A DNA stretch of 64,000 nucleotides from Acaudatibacter sp035532115 (GCA_035532115.1 DATKRO010000038.1:1-64000); one strand, 5' to 3'; shown: positions 34,072-43,069, numbered from the stretch's first letter. Notes: a model not told the origin generated them from the sequence alone. Translations and numbers: made by a program.

Positions 34072-36615
34072 TCAGAACCTCGCCTGCACCTCGACGCCGA
34101 AGGTGCGCGGCGCAAGGTCGAAATAGGTGATCTGGCCCCGGCTCGGAAACTCCGCCGGCGCCTTCACCAGGTTCGCCGGTCCATAGACGAAATAGCCGGT
34201 GGAGTAGTTCACGATCTGCAGCTGGTCGGTGACGTTGCGCGCGTAGAGGATCACCGTGTAGTGGCCCCGCGGCGGCTGATAGAGCAGGCGCAGATCGAGA
34301 TCGTAGTACGAAGGCGCGAGGAAGTTGGCGTTGTTGAACACAGAGTAGTATTGCTTGTCGTTGAAGGCGTAGGTGGCGGAGAAGGTGAGCTTCCCGAACG
34401 GCGAATGCAGCGTATAGACCGGATTGACGGTCACCTTGTTCGCCGGCGACTGCGGGATGATGTTGCCGTCGAGGTTGGCGTAGGCGACGCCGGTGCAAAG
34501 GCCGCCAGGTCCCCCCGTGCCGACGCAGCCCGGGGCGAGCTGCGAGGTGTCGACGAAGCCGCCAGGCACGCTGAATCTGGTGAACCGGGCGTTGAGGTAG
34601 GAATAGTTGAACGTCAGCTGGAAGGCCCGGGTCGGCGACCACACCGATTCCAGCTCGAACCCATAGGTGCGCGCCCGCTGGGCGCTGAAGAGTTCGCTCG
34701 AGACGAGGCCGGTGCTGGGATTGAGCACCGAGAGGAACTGCTGGAGATCGTGATAGTCGTAGTAGTAGGCGTCGGCGTCGATCAGCAGCTGCGTGCCGAG
34801 CGTTTCCTTGACGCCGCCCTCGTAGTCGTAGAGCGTCTCCGGCCTCACCACCGGTATCGGGGTGAAGTTGGCGAGCGCCATGCCGCTGGACTTGTAGCCC
34901 TTGGTGATGCTCGCATAGACGAGCGTGCCGGGGTCGGGGCGCCACTCGGCGCCGATCTTGCCGGTCCAATCCTGCGACGAGATATGCCGCGCTTCGGCCG
35001 TGTCGATGACGTAGGACGAGGGCAGCGCTGGACTGAAGAAGACGCCGGCCGTGTCGAAGACCTCGTGGAACGCCACGCTGCCGCTCTTCTCGTCCCAGTT
35101 GTAGCGTGCGCCGCCGGTGAGCCGTAGCGTGTCGGTGAGATCGTAGTCGATATTTGCGTAGAGCGCCTGGGCCTGGCTGGTGAGGGTGCCGGTCTGGCCA
35201 TAGTAGGAGCGGTTGGGATTGGGCGGCCCGCCGGTGGGATTGGCCAGAGTCGGGTTGTTCGGCTCCTCATTGTAATAGGGCGCGTAGTAGTTGTTCCAGT
35301 ATTGAAACGCGCCGACGAGCCACTTCAGCCTGCCCTCGCTGCTGGACTTGAGCTGGACCTCGTTCTGGTACCACTTCTCCCTCTGGTGGCCGGTGGTGGT
35401 CTGGCTGAGAAATCCCGCGGGAAGCGGCCCGGCGGGGCCGGACGGCGTGCCGTCGGCGTCGGAGAGATAGAGGTAATCATATTGGCTGTAGCCGCCGATA
35501 TACTCCAGCGTGGCCGACGGAAGTGAATAGGTCAGGTGGGTGGTGAAGGTGTAGTCGTCCTGGAGCTTGGTGTATCCGACCGTATTCACATCGACCACGT
35601 TGCGATTGGCGATCTCGGGATTGCTCGTCGGCGGCAGCAGATCGGCCGGGTCGGGGACCAGACACTGGTAGTCGGCGCCATTCACGGTCGGGCAGTTGGC
35701 GATCCCGAACGGCGTGTTCGCCGGGAATGGCGGGTACTGGTCCGGGTTGACGCCATAGGTGGCCGCATTGTCGCTGTTGAAGATCTGCACCTTGCCCCAG
35801 GCGTCGAAATCGCTGGTCGGCTTCCATTCCAGCTGGCCTTCGAAGAGGTTGGAGAAGCCGGAGCCAGGATGGACCGGGCTGTCGAGGTTTCTGACGAAGC
35901 CGTCGCCGTGCGGCTGATCGGCGTAGGCGTCGGCGAGCCGGCAGCCGAGGGTGTCGGTGATCGGCCCGGAAACGGCGCCATCGACGTGCCAGTCGTCGTA
36001 GTTGTCGATGCCCGCGCGGGCTTCCTCGTGCAGCTGCGGCGTCGGGCGCTTCTCGTAGACGTTCACCGAACCGCCGATGTCGTTCTGCCCGCCCAGCGTC
36101 CCCTGGGGTCCGCGCAGAATCTCGATCCGGTCCGAGAAGAAATCCGGCTGGTTCAGATAGTCGGGCGAGGGCGTGTAGATGCCGTCGACGAAGACGGCGA
36201 CGCCCGGATCGGTTCCCAGTTCGTCGGTGTAGCGGCCGACGCCGCGCAGGCTGAGGAACTGCCCGTTGAGGCTCATGCTCGGGGTGAAGTTGACGATGTC
36301 GCTCTCGTTCTCGATGCCGACCAGATTGCGCCGCTGATCGGTATAGGCCGAGACCGAGACCGGCAGGCGCTGCAGCGGCGTCTCGCGCGACGTGGCCGTG
36401 ACCACCACCGCGCCCACGGTGGCCGCCGAGGCCGCCTGGGTGTTCTGGGACGTCTCCTCCGCCCGACGCGCCGCCTGATCGGCCGCCGTCGAACCGGCCG
36501 CGCCGGCGCCTTCGTGGCGCGGATTTGACTTTCTGGTCTGGGCGAGCGCCGCGGGGGACGCGACCAGAAGCGCCGTCGCGGCGCAGGAGGCCATCAAGAA
36601 CGGGAGTCCCTTCAC
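34072..36615 (-). CDS. TonB-dependent outer-membrane receptor
   Basis: An 847-residue receptor: signal peptide (residues 1-24, ending PAALAQ), a Gln/Ala-rich linker with a TonB-box-like VVVTATSRE, a plug domain with SLRGVGR and EILRGPQGTLGGQNDIGGSVN, and a 22-strand barrel ending in the aromatic residue F (EVQARF). It imports a ligand across the outer membrane using TonB energy. The subfamily (IAME-like receptors of Caulobacterales/Sphingomonadales) often serves oligosaccharides or aromatic compounds. The GTG start (36615) has GAGGGG upstream. It converges with the GPH transporter gene. Confidence 0.9.
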   Translation of the reverse strand: MKGLPFLMASCAATALLVASPAALAQTRKSNPRHEGAGAAGSTAADQAARRAEETSQNTQAASAATVGAVVVTATSRETPLQRLPVSVSAYTDQRRNLVGIENESDIVNFTPSMSLNGQFLSLRGVGRYTDELGTDPGVAVFVDGIYTPSPDYLNQPDFFSDRIEILRGPQGTLGGQNDIGGSVNVYEKRPTPQLHEEARAGIDNYDDWHVDGAVSGPITDTLGCRLADAYADQPHGDGFVRNLDSPVHPGSGFSNLFEGQLEWKPTSDFDAWGKVQIFNSDNAATYGVNPDQYPPFPANTPFGIANCPTVNGADYQCLVPDPADLLPPTSNPEIANRNVVDVNTVGYTKLQDDYTFTTHLTYSLPSATLEYIGGYSQYDYLYLSDADGTPSGPAGPLPAGFLSQTTTGHQREKWYQNEVQLKSSSEGRLKWLVGAFQYWNNYYAPYYNEEPNNPTLANPTGGPPNPNRSYYGQTGTLTSQAQALYANIDYDLTDTLRLTGGARYNWDEKSGSVAFHEVFDTAGVFFSPALPSSYVIDTAEARHISSQDWTGKIGAEWRPDPGTLVYASITKGYKSSGMALANFTPIPVVRPETLYDYEGGVKETLGTQLLIDADAYYYDYHDLQQFLSVLNPSTGLVSSELFSAQRARTYGFELESVWSPTRAFQLTFNYSYLNARFTRFSVPGGFVDTSQLAPGCVGTGGPGGLCTGVAYANLDGNIIPQSPANKVTVNPVYTLHSPFGKLTFSATYAFNDKQYYSVFNNANFLAPSYYDLDLRLLYQPPRGHYTVILYARNVTDQLQIVNYSTGYFVYGPANLVKAPAEFPSRGQITYFDLAPRTFGVEVQARF

Positions 36616-36827
36616 GTCGCGCCCCTCGTGTTTGCAGGCGCGCCCGCCCGCGGCTCCGGCGTTTCCGGCGCAGGCAGCCATGGCCGAAGCGCCCTCCGGC
36701 CGCGGCCCCGTCCGCATGCCAACGTTTTGAACATTCGGTATGGACGGCGACGCGTCAATCGTCTTTTTGAGCGTGCGGTACAGCCGTCAGAGTCTGTTGC
36801 CCGCCGGCATCAGTGGGCGCGGCTGGA

Positions 36828-38102
36828 TCAGCGCCCGGGCAGCGTCGCGCCGACGCCCTGGAAGAGGGCGCGGACGTAGCTGTGGATCGCCGCGTCGGGC
36901 GAGAGGCGCGGCGCCCAGTATTGCAGTTCGGCGCCGGCGTTGATCATGGCGGTGACGAGCTGTGCGGCGATGTTGGGGTCCACGGCCCGCAGCGAGCCGT
37001 CGGCGACGCCGTCGCTGATCATCGAGGCGAAGGCAAGCGAGATGCGGTCGAACTCGGCCAGCAGGTCGGCCCGGATGGCGGGCGGCGCCGAGGTGAGGGC
37101 GGAGGTGCGCAACAAGGGCGTGTCGCCGGCGACCTGCTGCTCCACCAGCCACGCCGCGGCGGCGCCGAGGCGGCTCCAGCCGTCCTTCGCCCCCTGGCCG
37201 GCGGTGCGCTGGGCGCGGCGCATCACCTCGGCCGTGCGCCTGAAGCAGGCCACCACCAGATCGTCCTTGGCCTCGATGTGGTGATAGAAGGATCCCTTGG
37301 TGACGTTGAGCCGGGCCGAGATCTTCTCGACCGAAGCGCCGCGGTAGCCTTCCTCGTTGATGATCTGGGTGGCGGCGCGCAGGAAGGTCTCGCGCGAGAC
37401 GTCCTCGCGCGGGGCGTCGCCGGCGAATCCCGGCGTCGGGCGCGGCGCCCACGCCACGCCAGGGGTGCCGAGGCCGCGCTCCAGGATGTCGAGCATGCGC
37501 TCGCCCGCCCGCTCGTAGTCCTGCGGATCGTACCTGGGCAGCCAGACCACCGACCAGAACAGCTGCGACAGGATGAGGTGGGCCGCGGCGTTGCAGCCCT
37601 GCCGCGCGGCGTCGTCCTCGCCCATGGGCCCCAGCAGATCGCGGGCGCGGCGGAACATCGCCGTATAGGCGGCATTGACGCCGGGGTCGTCGAGCGCGCG
37701 CACGTCGTTGAAGACGGCCAGAGGTTCGGCCGCGCCCAGGGCCACGTCCCGCGCCCGGGCCACGTAGCCGCGCACGAGGCGCCCCACGCGCTCGGCGCGG
37801 TCGCGTCCGCGTTCAGCCTCGGCGATCAGCCCGTCATAGGCCTCGAGCGTCTTCAGGAAACAGGCGGCGGCCAGTTCCTCCTTGCTGGCGAAGTAGTAGA
37901 TCACCCCCGTGGGCACCATGCCGAGCCCGGCGGCGACGTCGGCGAGGGTCATGCCCCTGACGCCCTTGCCGTTGATGTGGGCGACGGCCGAACGGACGAT
38001 CTGAGCCTGGCGCAGGCGGTACTTCTGGGTGCGGCGGCCCTGCGGATCGCGGTCCTGCGCCGCCGGGCCCGGCGGCGCCCTCCCGGACATGATCTCGGAC
38101 AT
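36828..38102 (-). CDS. Double TetR-family regulator (two TetR units in one chain)
   Basis: A 424-residue protein with two full TetR units. The first helix-turn-helix is near residues 52-72 (MTLADVAAGLGMVPTGVIYY) and the second near 260-285 (SVEKISARLNVTKGSFYHHI), each followed by a ligand-binding helical domain. Typical TetR proteins have about 200 residues and act as dimers, so one chain of this protein may behave like a fixed heterodimer able to read two half-sites or two ligands. ATG 38102 has a GAAGGGGA site. It lies between the TonB receptor and a divergent hydrolase gene, its likely targets. Confidence 0.88.
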   Translation of the reverse strand: MSEIMSGRAPPGPAAQDRDPQGRRTQKYRLRQAQIVRSAVAHINGKGVRGMTLADVAAGLGMVPTGVIYYFASKEELAAACFLKTLEAYDGLIAEAERGRDRAERVGRLVRGYVARARDVALGAAEPLAVFNDVRALDDPGVNAAYTAMFRRARDLLGPMGEDDAARQGCNAAAHLILSQLFWSVVWLPRYDPQDYERAGERMLDILERGLGTPGVAWAPRPTPGFAGDAPREDVSRETFLRAATQIINEEGYRGASVEKISARLNVTKGSFYHHIEAKDDLVVACFRRTAEVMRRAQRTAGQGAKDGWSRLGAAAAWLVEQQVAGDTPLLRTSALTSAPPAIRADLLAEFDRISLAFASMISDGVADGSLRAVDPNIAAQLVTAMINAGAELQYWAPRLSPDAAIHSYVRALFQGVGATLPGR

Positions 38103-38230
38103 GCGCAAATCCCCTTCGTCGCCGAACATAATCGGCCCGTGGCCGCCGCGCCAAGCGGCGCTCCGCCCCAGGCCAGGGCGAGCGCCCGAGTCGACGAGAC
38201 GCTCATCGCCGCCGTCGTCTCGGCCAAATA

Positions 38231-38253
38231 ATATGAGTTACCGGTACGCATAT
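38231..38253. promoter_or_regulatory. 23-bp near-palindrome, candidate TetR operator
   Basis: ATATGAGTTACCGG/TACGCATAT reads nearly the same on both strands (8 of 11 paired positions) and contains the perfect palindrome TACCGGTA (38239-38246). It is 129 bp upstream of the double-TetR start (38102, divergent) and 119 bp upstream of the hydrolase ATG, the expected place for an autoregulatory operator. The imperfection fits recognition by two non-identical TetR units. Confidence 0.5.
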
Positions 38254-38371
38254 GCGGCCCGAGCGTGTGAACGATCCAAGGGGTGTTGCGGAATTTTACG
38301 AATCCAAGGTATGGCCATCTGCGACGCCTGCCGCCGCTGCGGCCGGCCGCGCGGGAGGCTCGACCGGCGCC

Positions 38372-39256
38372 ATGGACGACGACATCACGCGCACCGCGGT
38401 GACGATCTGGAGCGAAGGCTCGCGACTGGCGGGCGAGGTGATCCGCCCGGCGGCGAGCGCGGGGCCGCGTCCCGCGATCCTGCTCTGCCACGGCTGGGCC
38501 GGGCTGAAGGAGCACCTGGCCGAGCGCTACGCCGTTCCGTTCGCGAGGGCCGGCTATGTGTGCCTCGTCTTCGATTACCGCGGCTGGGGCGGCAGCGACG
38601 GGCGGCTGATCTCCGTCGCCGGCGCGCCGATGCTCACCGAGGCAGGCGAGCGATCGGTGCAGGCGAGGGTGATTCGCGAACTCGTCGATCCGATCGACCA
38701 GGTGGCCGACGTGCGCGCCTGCCTGGCGTGGCTGACGAGCGAAGCGGGGGTCGATCCGGACCGGGTCGGCCTCTGGGGCTCGAGCTACGGCGGCGGCCAC
38801 GTCGTCGTGGTGGCCGCAACCGACGAGCGGCCGAGGGCGGTGGTGGCCCAGATCGGCGGGTTCGGCTCGCCGACCCCCGATCCTGACTGGGTGGCGTTCC
38901 AGCGCAGGCGCGCCGCCGACAAGGCGCGCGCTGCGATCGATCCGCCGGTCCCCCAGGCCATCGACGCCGCCCCATCGTTGCGCGGCGCGCCCGACGTGGC
39001 CCGCCAGCTCTTCCACGAGCCGATCAGGGCGGCCGAGCGGATCCGCGCTCCCACGCTCTTCATCGATGCGGAGCTGGAGGAATACGCCGATCCGGCCACC
39101 CACGGCTACATCGCCGAGGTGGTGAAGCGCCACGCGCCCTGCGAGCGCGTCACCTTCCCGTGCACCCATTATGCGGTCTACGACGAATACTACCAGCGCG
39201 CGCTGCAGCTCGCCCTCGACTGGTTCGACCGGCGCCTGGCGGGGGCGGAGCGTTGA
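38372..39256 (+). CDS. Alpha/beta hydrolase (acetyl-xylan-esterase/dienelactone-hydrolase-like)
   Basis: A 294-residue hydrolase. The oxyanion segment is LLCHGWAGLKEH, followed by FDYRGWGGSDG; the nucleophile elbow is GLWGSSYGGGH; the acid is probably in LFIDAELEEYAD, and the histidine in CTHYAVYDEYY. It probably cleaves an ester linked to a carbohydrate or small acid. Its stop overlaps the TTG start of the next (broken) SDR gene by 4 bases. Control by the divergent double-TetR regulator is likely. ATG 38372; the open frame extends upstream without homology. Confidence 0.82.
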   Translation: MDDDITRTAVTIWSEGSRLAGEVIRPAASAGPRPAILLCHGWAGLKEHLAERYAVPFARAGYVCLVFDYRGWGGSDGRLISVAGAPMLTEAGERSVQARVIRELVDPIDQVADVRACLAWLTSEAGVDPDRVGLWGSSYGGGHVVVVAATDERPRAVVAQIGGFGSPTPDPDWVAFQRRRAADKARAAIDPPVPQAIDAAPSLRGAPDVARQLFHEPIRAAERIRAPTLFIDAELEEYADPATHGYIAEVVKRHAPCERVTFPCTHYAVYDEYYQRALQLALDWFDRRLAGAER

Positions 39257-40119
39257 AGGATCTGCAAGGCAGGGTCTGCGTGATCACCGGCGGCGCCAGC
39301 GGCATCGGCCTCGCCATGGCCGAGGCGTTCGGCGCGGCGGGCATGAAGCTGGTGATCGGCGACATCGAGCAGCCGGCGATCGACAGGGCGCTGCCGGTGC
39401 TGGCGGCGCGCGGCTGCGAGGCGATCGGGGTGCGCGCCGACGTGGCGAAGTTCGGCGACGTCGAGGCCCTGGCGGCGGCGGCGCTGGCCGCGTTCGGCAA
39501 GATCCACCTCGTGGTCAACAACGCGGGAGTCTCGATCACCGGTCCGATCTGGGAGATGTCGCTCGACGACTGGCGCTGGGTCTACGACGTCAACCTCTAG
39601 GGCGTGATCCACGGCGTCAGGGCGTTCACGCCGATCCTGCTCGCCCAGGGCGAGGGCGGCCACGTGGTGATCACCGCGTCGGAGGCCGCGTTCCTCGGCA
39701 TCGGCCATCATGCGCCCTACTGCTCGTCCAAGGCCGCCGCCCTCTCGATCGGGCTGGCGCTCTACTGCGAACTCAAAGCCGCCTGCTCGGGCATCGGGGT
39801 TTCCGTCGTCTGCCCGGGCATGGTCGACACCCAGATCCACCGTTCCTGGCGCAACCGTCCCGCCAGCGACCGGCCCTGGAGCGATCGCGAGAGCGCCGAT
39901 GCGCAGGCGCGAGCCCGTTCCGACGCCTTCCAGGCGCGCGGCGTCGCGCCCGAGGCGATCGCCCGGGTGACGCTGGAGGCGGTGAAGGCGAACCGGTTCC
40001 TGGTCTTCAACACGCCGCACTGGCGCGAGATGATCGCCCGCCAGCGCGACGTGATCGTCAGCGGCGACAACCCGCCGGTGGAGACCTGGGGCCCGGACCT
40101 GAGGCCCGGCGCGCGCTGA
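39253..40119 (+). pseudogene. SDR oxidoreductase interrupted by one in-frame TAG
   Basis: The frame begins at a TTG overlapping the hydrolase stop and encodes a complete classical SDR: cofactor loop ITGGASGIGLA, NNAGVS, the WVYDVNL segment, then VITASEAA, the catalytic YCSSKAA, and PGMVDTQIH. A TAG at 39598-39600 falls where relatives have Trp (VNLWGVIHG), and the homology continues in the same frame directly after it (GVIHGVRAF) to the stop at 40117-40119. A single TGG to TAG change explains it. Without suppression only a 115-residue cofactor-binding fragment is made. Everything else looks intact, so the lesion is recent, or it is a sequencing error. Confidence 0.88.
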
Positions 40120-41371
40120 TCCGCCCGCGACCCGCATCGACGTGAGGACATCGGCGCCGGCCGGACGAGGGGCCGGCGGCCGCTGGAGGCCTGGCCGAGA
40201 ATCGAACTCGGGTGCGCGGATTTGCAGGGGGTGTTTGCACCCATATCCACTTGAAATAACAATAGAAAATGCCTCCAGGGCGAGGAGTGCGTAGCTGAGT
40301 GCGTAAGTTTGGCGGCAATTCGAGCCTAAAAGCGCCGCCGGCTTGCATCAAGTCCATGTGAACGGCCAATCTGTCCCTCAAGTCCTGGTCGGTGAAGGCG
40401 ATGAGCGAGAAGAACGTGCGCAGTTCGTCGATGATATCGCTCTCTCGGAGGGACACCTTGCGACAGGCCGCCGAGTGGCAGCGATAGTAGGCGCTGCCCT
40501 TCTGGACTTCGCCGGTCAGCGAATGGCCGCACGCATCGCACCGAAGCAGGCGACGAAGAGGAAAGTCGTGCTTGATGATCTTCGTGTTCGTTCGGCCGTC
40601 CAGAACGGACTGCACTCGGTCAAAGATGGCTTTTGGGATGAGCGGCCGATGGCCGCCTTGGAACGTCTGACCGTTTGCCTGAATGTGTATGATCCCGATG
40701 TAAAACGGGTTGCGCAGGATCAGGTGGACGCCGTTCTTCGAGAGAGGCGTCCCGTTCCCGCGCCTCAGACCCAGCCTGTGCAACTCAGTCCGGAGCGTGT
40801 CGAGGTTGAATCGTCCGGTGCCATAGAGTTCGAACCCTTGGCGTATCAGCGGCCCCTTGATGGGGTCGATTTCCTTTGGCCTGCCCGCGCCGGTGTCGAG
40901 GTACCCGATGGGCGCGCGGAAAGGATAGACGCCCTGTTTCAAGCGGCCGTAGAGGCCCTTCTTCACTTCGTCCCGGAGGTTGCGGCTGTAGTCGGCGGCA
41001 AGCACGGCGAGAAGGTCGGCGGTAAGGCGGCCGCCGCGGGAGGTGAGGTCCAAGTTCTCGTGTACGAAGCGCACGTCGATGCCGCGGTCGATCAACTCGC
41101 CGAGCCAAGCCCAATCCTTGAGATGTCGGGCGCTGCGGTCGATCTTGTGGATGATGACGCCCTTGGCCCGGCCAGCCTCAAGTTCGGCGAGAAGCTGGCT
41201 AAAGACGCGCCGTCCCTGTTTGGAAGCGGACTCTTGCTCCTCGAACCACCCGGCAATGCTGAGGCCATCGCGAAGAGCGTGCGCCTCGATGGCGCTTCTC
41301 TGTTCCTGTAGCGACACGCCCTCGCCCTGGCGGGGTGTCGAGACGCGGATGTAGCCGAAGTACGCATTCAT
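40058..41371 (-). CDS. Serine recombinase whose frame crosses attL
   Basis: A large-serine-recombinase-type protein. The catalytic domain has YIRVSTPRQGEG with Ser11 as nucleophile, and IIHKIDRSARHLKDW. A recombinase domain (LRTELHRLGLRRGNG, NPFYIGIIHIQ) and a zinc ribbon (RCDACGHSL...YRCHSAAC) follow. It should cut and rejoin DNA through a Ser-DNA link. The usual coiled coil after the zinc ribbon is short. The frame does not stop inside the element: it continues through attL and about 40 chromosomal codons to 40058. In the excised circle the frame would instead end five codons after the att core (IFSVS, TAG). Start ATG 41371 overlaps the stop of the small upstream ORF. Confidence 0.83.
   Translation of the reverse strand: MNAYFGYIRVSTPRQGEGVSLQEQRSAIEAHALRDGLSIAGWFEEQESASKQGRRVFSQLLAELEAGRAKGVIIHKIDRSARHLKDWAWLGELIDRGIDVRFVHENLDLTSRGGRLTADLLAVLAADYSRNLRDEVKKGLYGRLKQGVYPFRAPIGYLDTGAGRPKEIDPIKGPLIRQGFELYGTGRFNLDTLRTELHRLGLRRGNGTPLSKNGVHLILRNPFYIGIIHIQANGQTFQGGHRPLIPKAIFDRVQSVLDGRTNTKIIKHDFPLRRLLRCDACGHSLTGEVQKGSAYYRCHSAACRKVSLRESDIIDELRTFFSLIAFTDQDLRDRLAVHMDLMQAGGAFRLELPPNLRTQLRTPRPGGIFYCYFKWIWVQTPPANPRTRVRFSARPPAAAGPSSGRRRCPHVDAGRGRISARRASGPGPRSPPAGCRR
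40184..40227. repeat. attL: partial copy of the tRNA-Cys 3' end
   Basis: This 44-bp sequence repeats 47548-47591 with two mismatches (G for A at 40214 and 40216). It corresponds to tRNA-Cys from the CCA end through the anticodon loop, the usual attachment core of tyrosine integrases. It reads on into unrelated sequence, so no complete tRNA exists at this end. Confidence 0.85.
40286..40305. repeat. Left pair of AGTGCGTA repeats (candidate integrase arm sites)
   Basis: AGTGCGTA occurs at 40286-40293 and 40298-40305, 59 bp inside the left attachment core. The same paired octamer occurs 56 bp inside the right core (47474-47492) in the same orientation. Paired arm sites at matching distances are expected for a lambda-type integrase. 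Confidence 0.6.
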
Positions 41372-41595
41372 ACTGGGGGCTCACGCGGAGCCTCGCTAAG
41401 TATGGCGCCGTCGGTAGGATTTGGCGAACTCGCTTCGGCGTCGCGCTCGTTGACGATGCGCTCGCCCATCCTGAAAATGAAAAGCGCGAAATCGCGGAAC
41501 GCCTCGCGCGCCCGCTCCCGCGTCTCGTCGTCCGCATCGGGGAAGTATCGGTCGACAAGCGCGTCGCCCGCACGTGGCTCGCGTTCTTGTCCCAT
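41368..41595 (-). CDS. Small helical protein coupled to the serine recombinase
   Basis: A 75-residue protein, family unknown to me. It is rich in charged helical sequence (DALVDRYFPDADDETRERA, FRDFALFIFRMGERIVNER). Its stop overlaps the recombinase ATG by 4 bases (ATGA), which strongly argues that it is a real gene in the same transcript. A partner such as a recombination directionality factor would fit its position and size, but no sequence motif shows this. Start ATG 41595; the opposite strand carries the divergent ATPase gene 108 bp away. Confidence 0.6.
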   Translation of the reverse strand: MGQEREPRAGDALVDRYFPDADDETRERAREAFRDFALFIFRMGERIVNERDAEASSPNPTDGAILSEAPREPPV

Positions 41596-41703
41596 GCGAA
41601 CAGCATGTGTCGAACGAGTGCGGCAGTGGAGGCTCCGCAGTTTTGCACAGCGGGCAAAGACGTGGAGCCGTGCCGTCGCGGCGTGTTCGGCTACGCTCAA
41701 GGT

Positions 41704-42993
41704 ATGCGCGACGCGGCACCCACGCCCACGATCTCACGCGTGCTCGAAGACGGCACGTTGATTGAACTGGTCTACGACCCCATAGCCGCGTCAACGGCGC
41801 TCGCCATCAAGCGAGCGGACGCGAGCACGTCGATCGAAGCAGAGGTCGAGGTCGTCGTCGGCGAGCGCCTCGTTCCGTACTCGCCGCGGAACAATCTCAT
41901 TGCGACCGAGTGCGTGCTGTTGCCCTCGGACATTGGGGACTTTGGGGACAAAGGGGACCTACTCGAAGCAGTCAGCGCTTTCCTCCATCGCTACGTCGAC
42001 CTGTCGACGCTGTTCGAGGTGGTCGCCGCGCACTACGTGCTCTTGACCTGGGTGTACGACGCATTCTCGGACTTGCCGTACCTGCGATTTCGTGGCGACT
42101 ACGGCACCGGTAAGACCCGTGCGCTCCTTGCGGTCGGGTCCCTCTGCTACAAGCCCTTCTTTGCCTCGGGCGCATCGACGGTCTCGCCCATTTTCCATAT
42201 TCAAGATGCCTTTCAGGGCACGCTCGTCCTCGATGAGGCCGACTTCCGCTTCTCGGATCAAACCGCCGAACTCACGAAGGTGCTCAACAACGGAACGACG
42301 CGCGGAATGCCCGTGCTTCGCACCATGACCAACCGCCATCGGGAGCTGAATCCGACGGCCTTCCGCGTCTTTGGACCGAAGATCATCGCCATGCGCGAAA
42401 GCTTTTCCGACCGGGCGCTCGAAAGCCGGTTCATCACCGAAGAGACGGGCGGCGCGGTGATGCGCGACGATATTCCGGTCCACCTGCCGGACACGTTCAA
42501 AGAGGAAGCCCGGACCCTGCGGAGCCGGTTGCTCGCCTGGCGCTTTCATGCGCGCCACGTGGTCGGGCCCGACCCCTCACGACTTCCAATCGGCTTGTCC
42601 CCGCGGGTCCGGCAAACCTCTCTTGCCCTTTTGTCCATCATCGACGACCCGGATCTCCGAAATCGTCTGTGCGAGGCTCTCGCTGGCGAAGACGCGCGAC
42701 TCGTTGAAGATCGAGACGACACGCTTGAGTCGGCCATGGTCGAATCGATCATCGAGACGTTCGCGGCCTCCGACGATCCCAATGCGAGCGTGCGCGACAT
42801 CACCAGCCAGTTCAACACGAAGGTCGGCGCCCGGCTCGGTCAGGCCATGAGCAACCGGTGGGTCGGTAGCTTCGTCCGTCGCCGGCTGCGGCTCGCCACC
42901 CACAAGACCGGCGGTGTGTATGTCATCCCGCCCACCGAGCGCGCCCGAGTAGATGCGCTCGCACAGCGTTACGGCGTCGCCCCTCACTCCTGA
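41704..42993 (+). CDS. AAA+/P-loop ATPase, likely element helicase or replication protein
   Basis: A 429-residue protein with Walker A at residues 131-138 (GDYGTGKT) and Walker B at 174-180 (LVLDEAD), followed by NNGTTRGMPVLRTM, a possible sensor region, and LESRFITEETG with a candidate arginine finger. A beta-rich N-terminal part precedes it, and the C-terminal ~120 residues resemble a winged-helix DNA-binding region. The layout recalls DUF927/DUF3631-type helicases of plasmids and phages, which drive replication of mobile elements; no primase motif is seen. Start ATG 41704 with a weak AAGG site. It is divergent from the recombinase operon and is followed by a hairpin. Confidence 0.7.
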   Translation: MRDAAPTPTISRVLEDGTLIELVYDPIAASTALAIKRADASTSIEAEVEVVVGERLVPYSPRNNLIATECVLLPSDIGDFGDKGDLLEAVSAFLHRYVDLSTLFEVVAAHYVLLTWVYDAFSDLPYLRFRGDYGTGKTRALLAVGSLCYKPFFASGASTVSPIFHIQDAFQGTLVLDEADFRFSDQTAELTKVLNNGTTRGMPVLRTMTNRHRELNPTAFRVFGPKIIAMRESFSDRALESRFITEETGGAVMRDDIPVHLPDTFKEEARTLRSRLLAWRFHARHVVGPDPSRLPIGLSPRVRQTSLALLSIIDDPDLRNRLCEALAGEDARLVEDRDDTLESAMVESIIETFAASDDPNASVRDITSQFNTKVGARLGQAMSNRWVGSFVRRRLRLATHKTGGVYVIPPTERARVDALAQRYGVAPHS

Positions 42994-43039
42994 CGACCAG
43001 ACTCGCCGGCTCTTCAACAACTGGCCTCGAGCGATCAGC

Positions 43040-43064
43040 CGCTTTTGCCTGTTAGGCAAAAGCG
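43040..43064. terminator. Hairpin after the ATPase gene
   Basis: CGCTTTTGCCT (43040-43050) and AGGCAAAAGCG (43054-43064) form a perfect 11-bp stem with a 3-nt loop, 47 bp after the ATPase stop. The absence of a T-tract leaves open whether it terminates transcription or protects RNA ends. Confidence 0.55.
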
Positions 43065-43069
43065 TGGAG

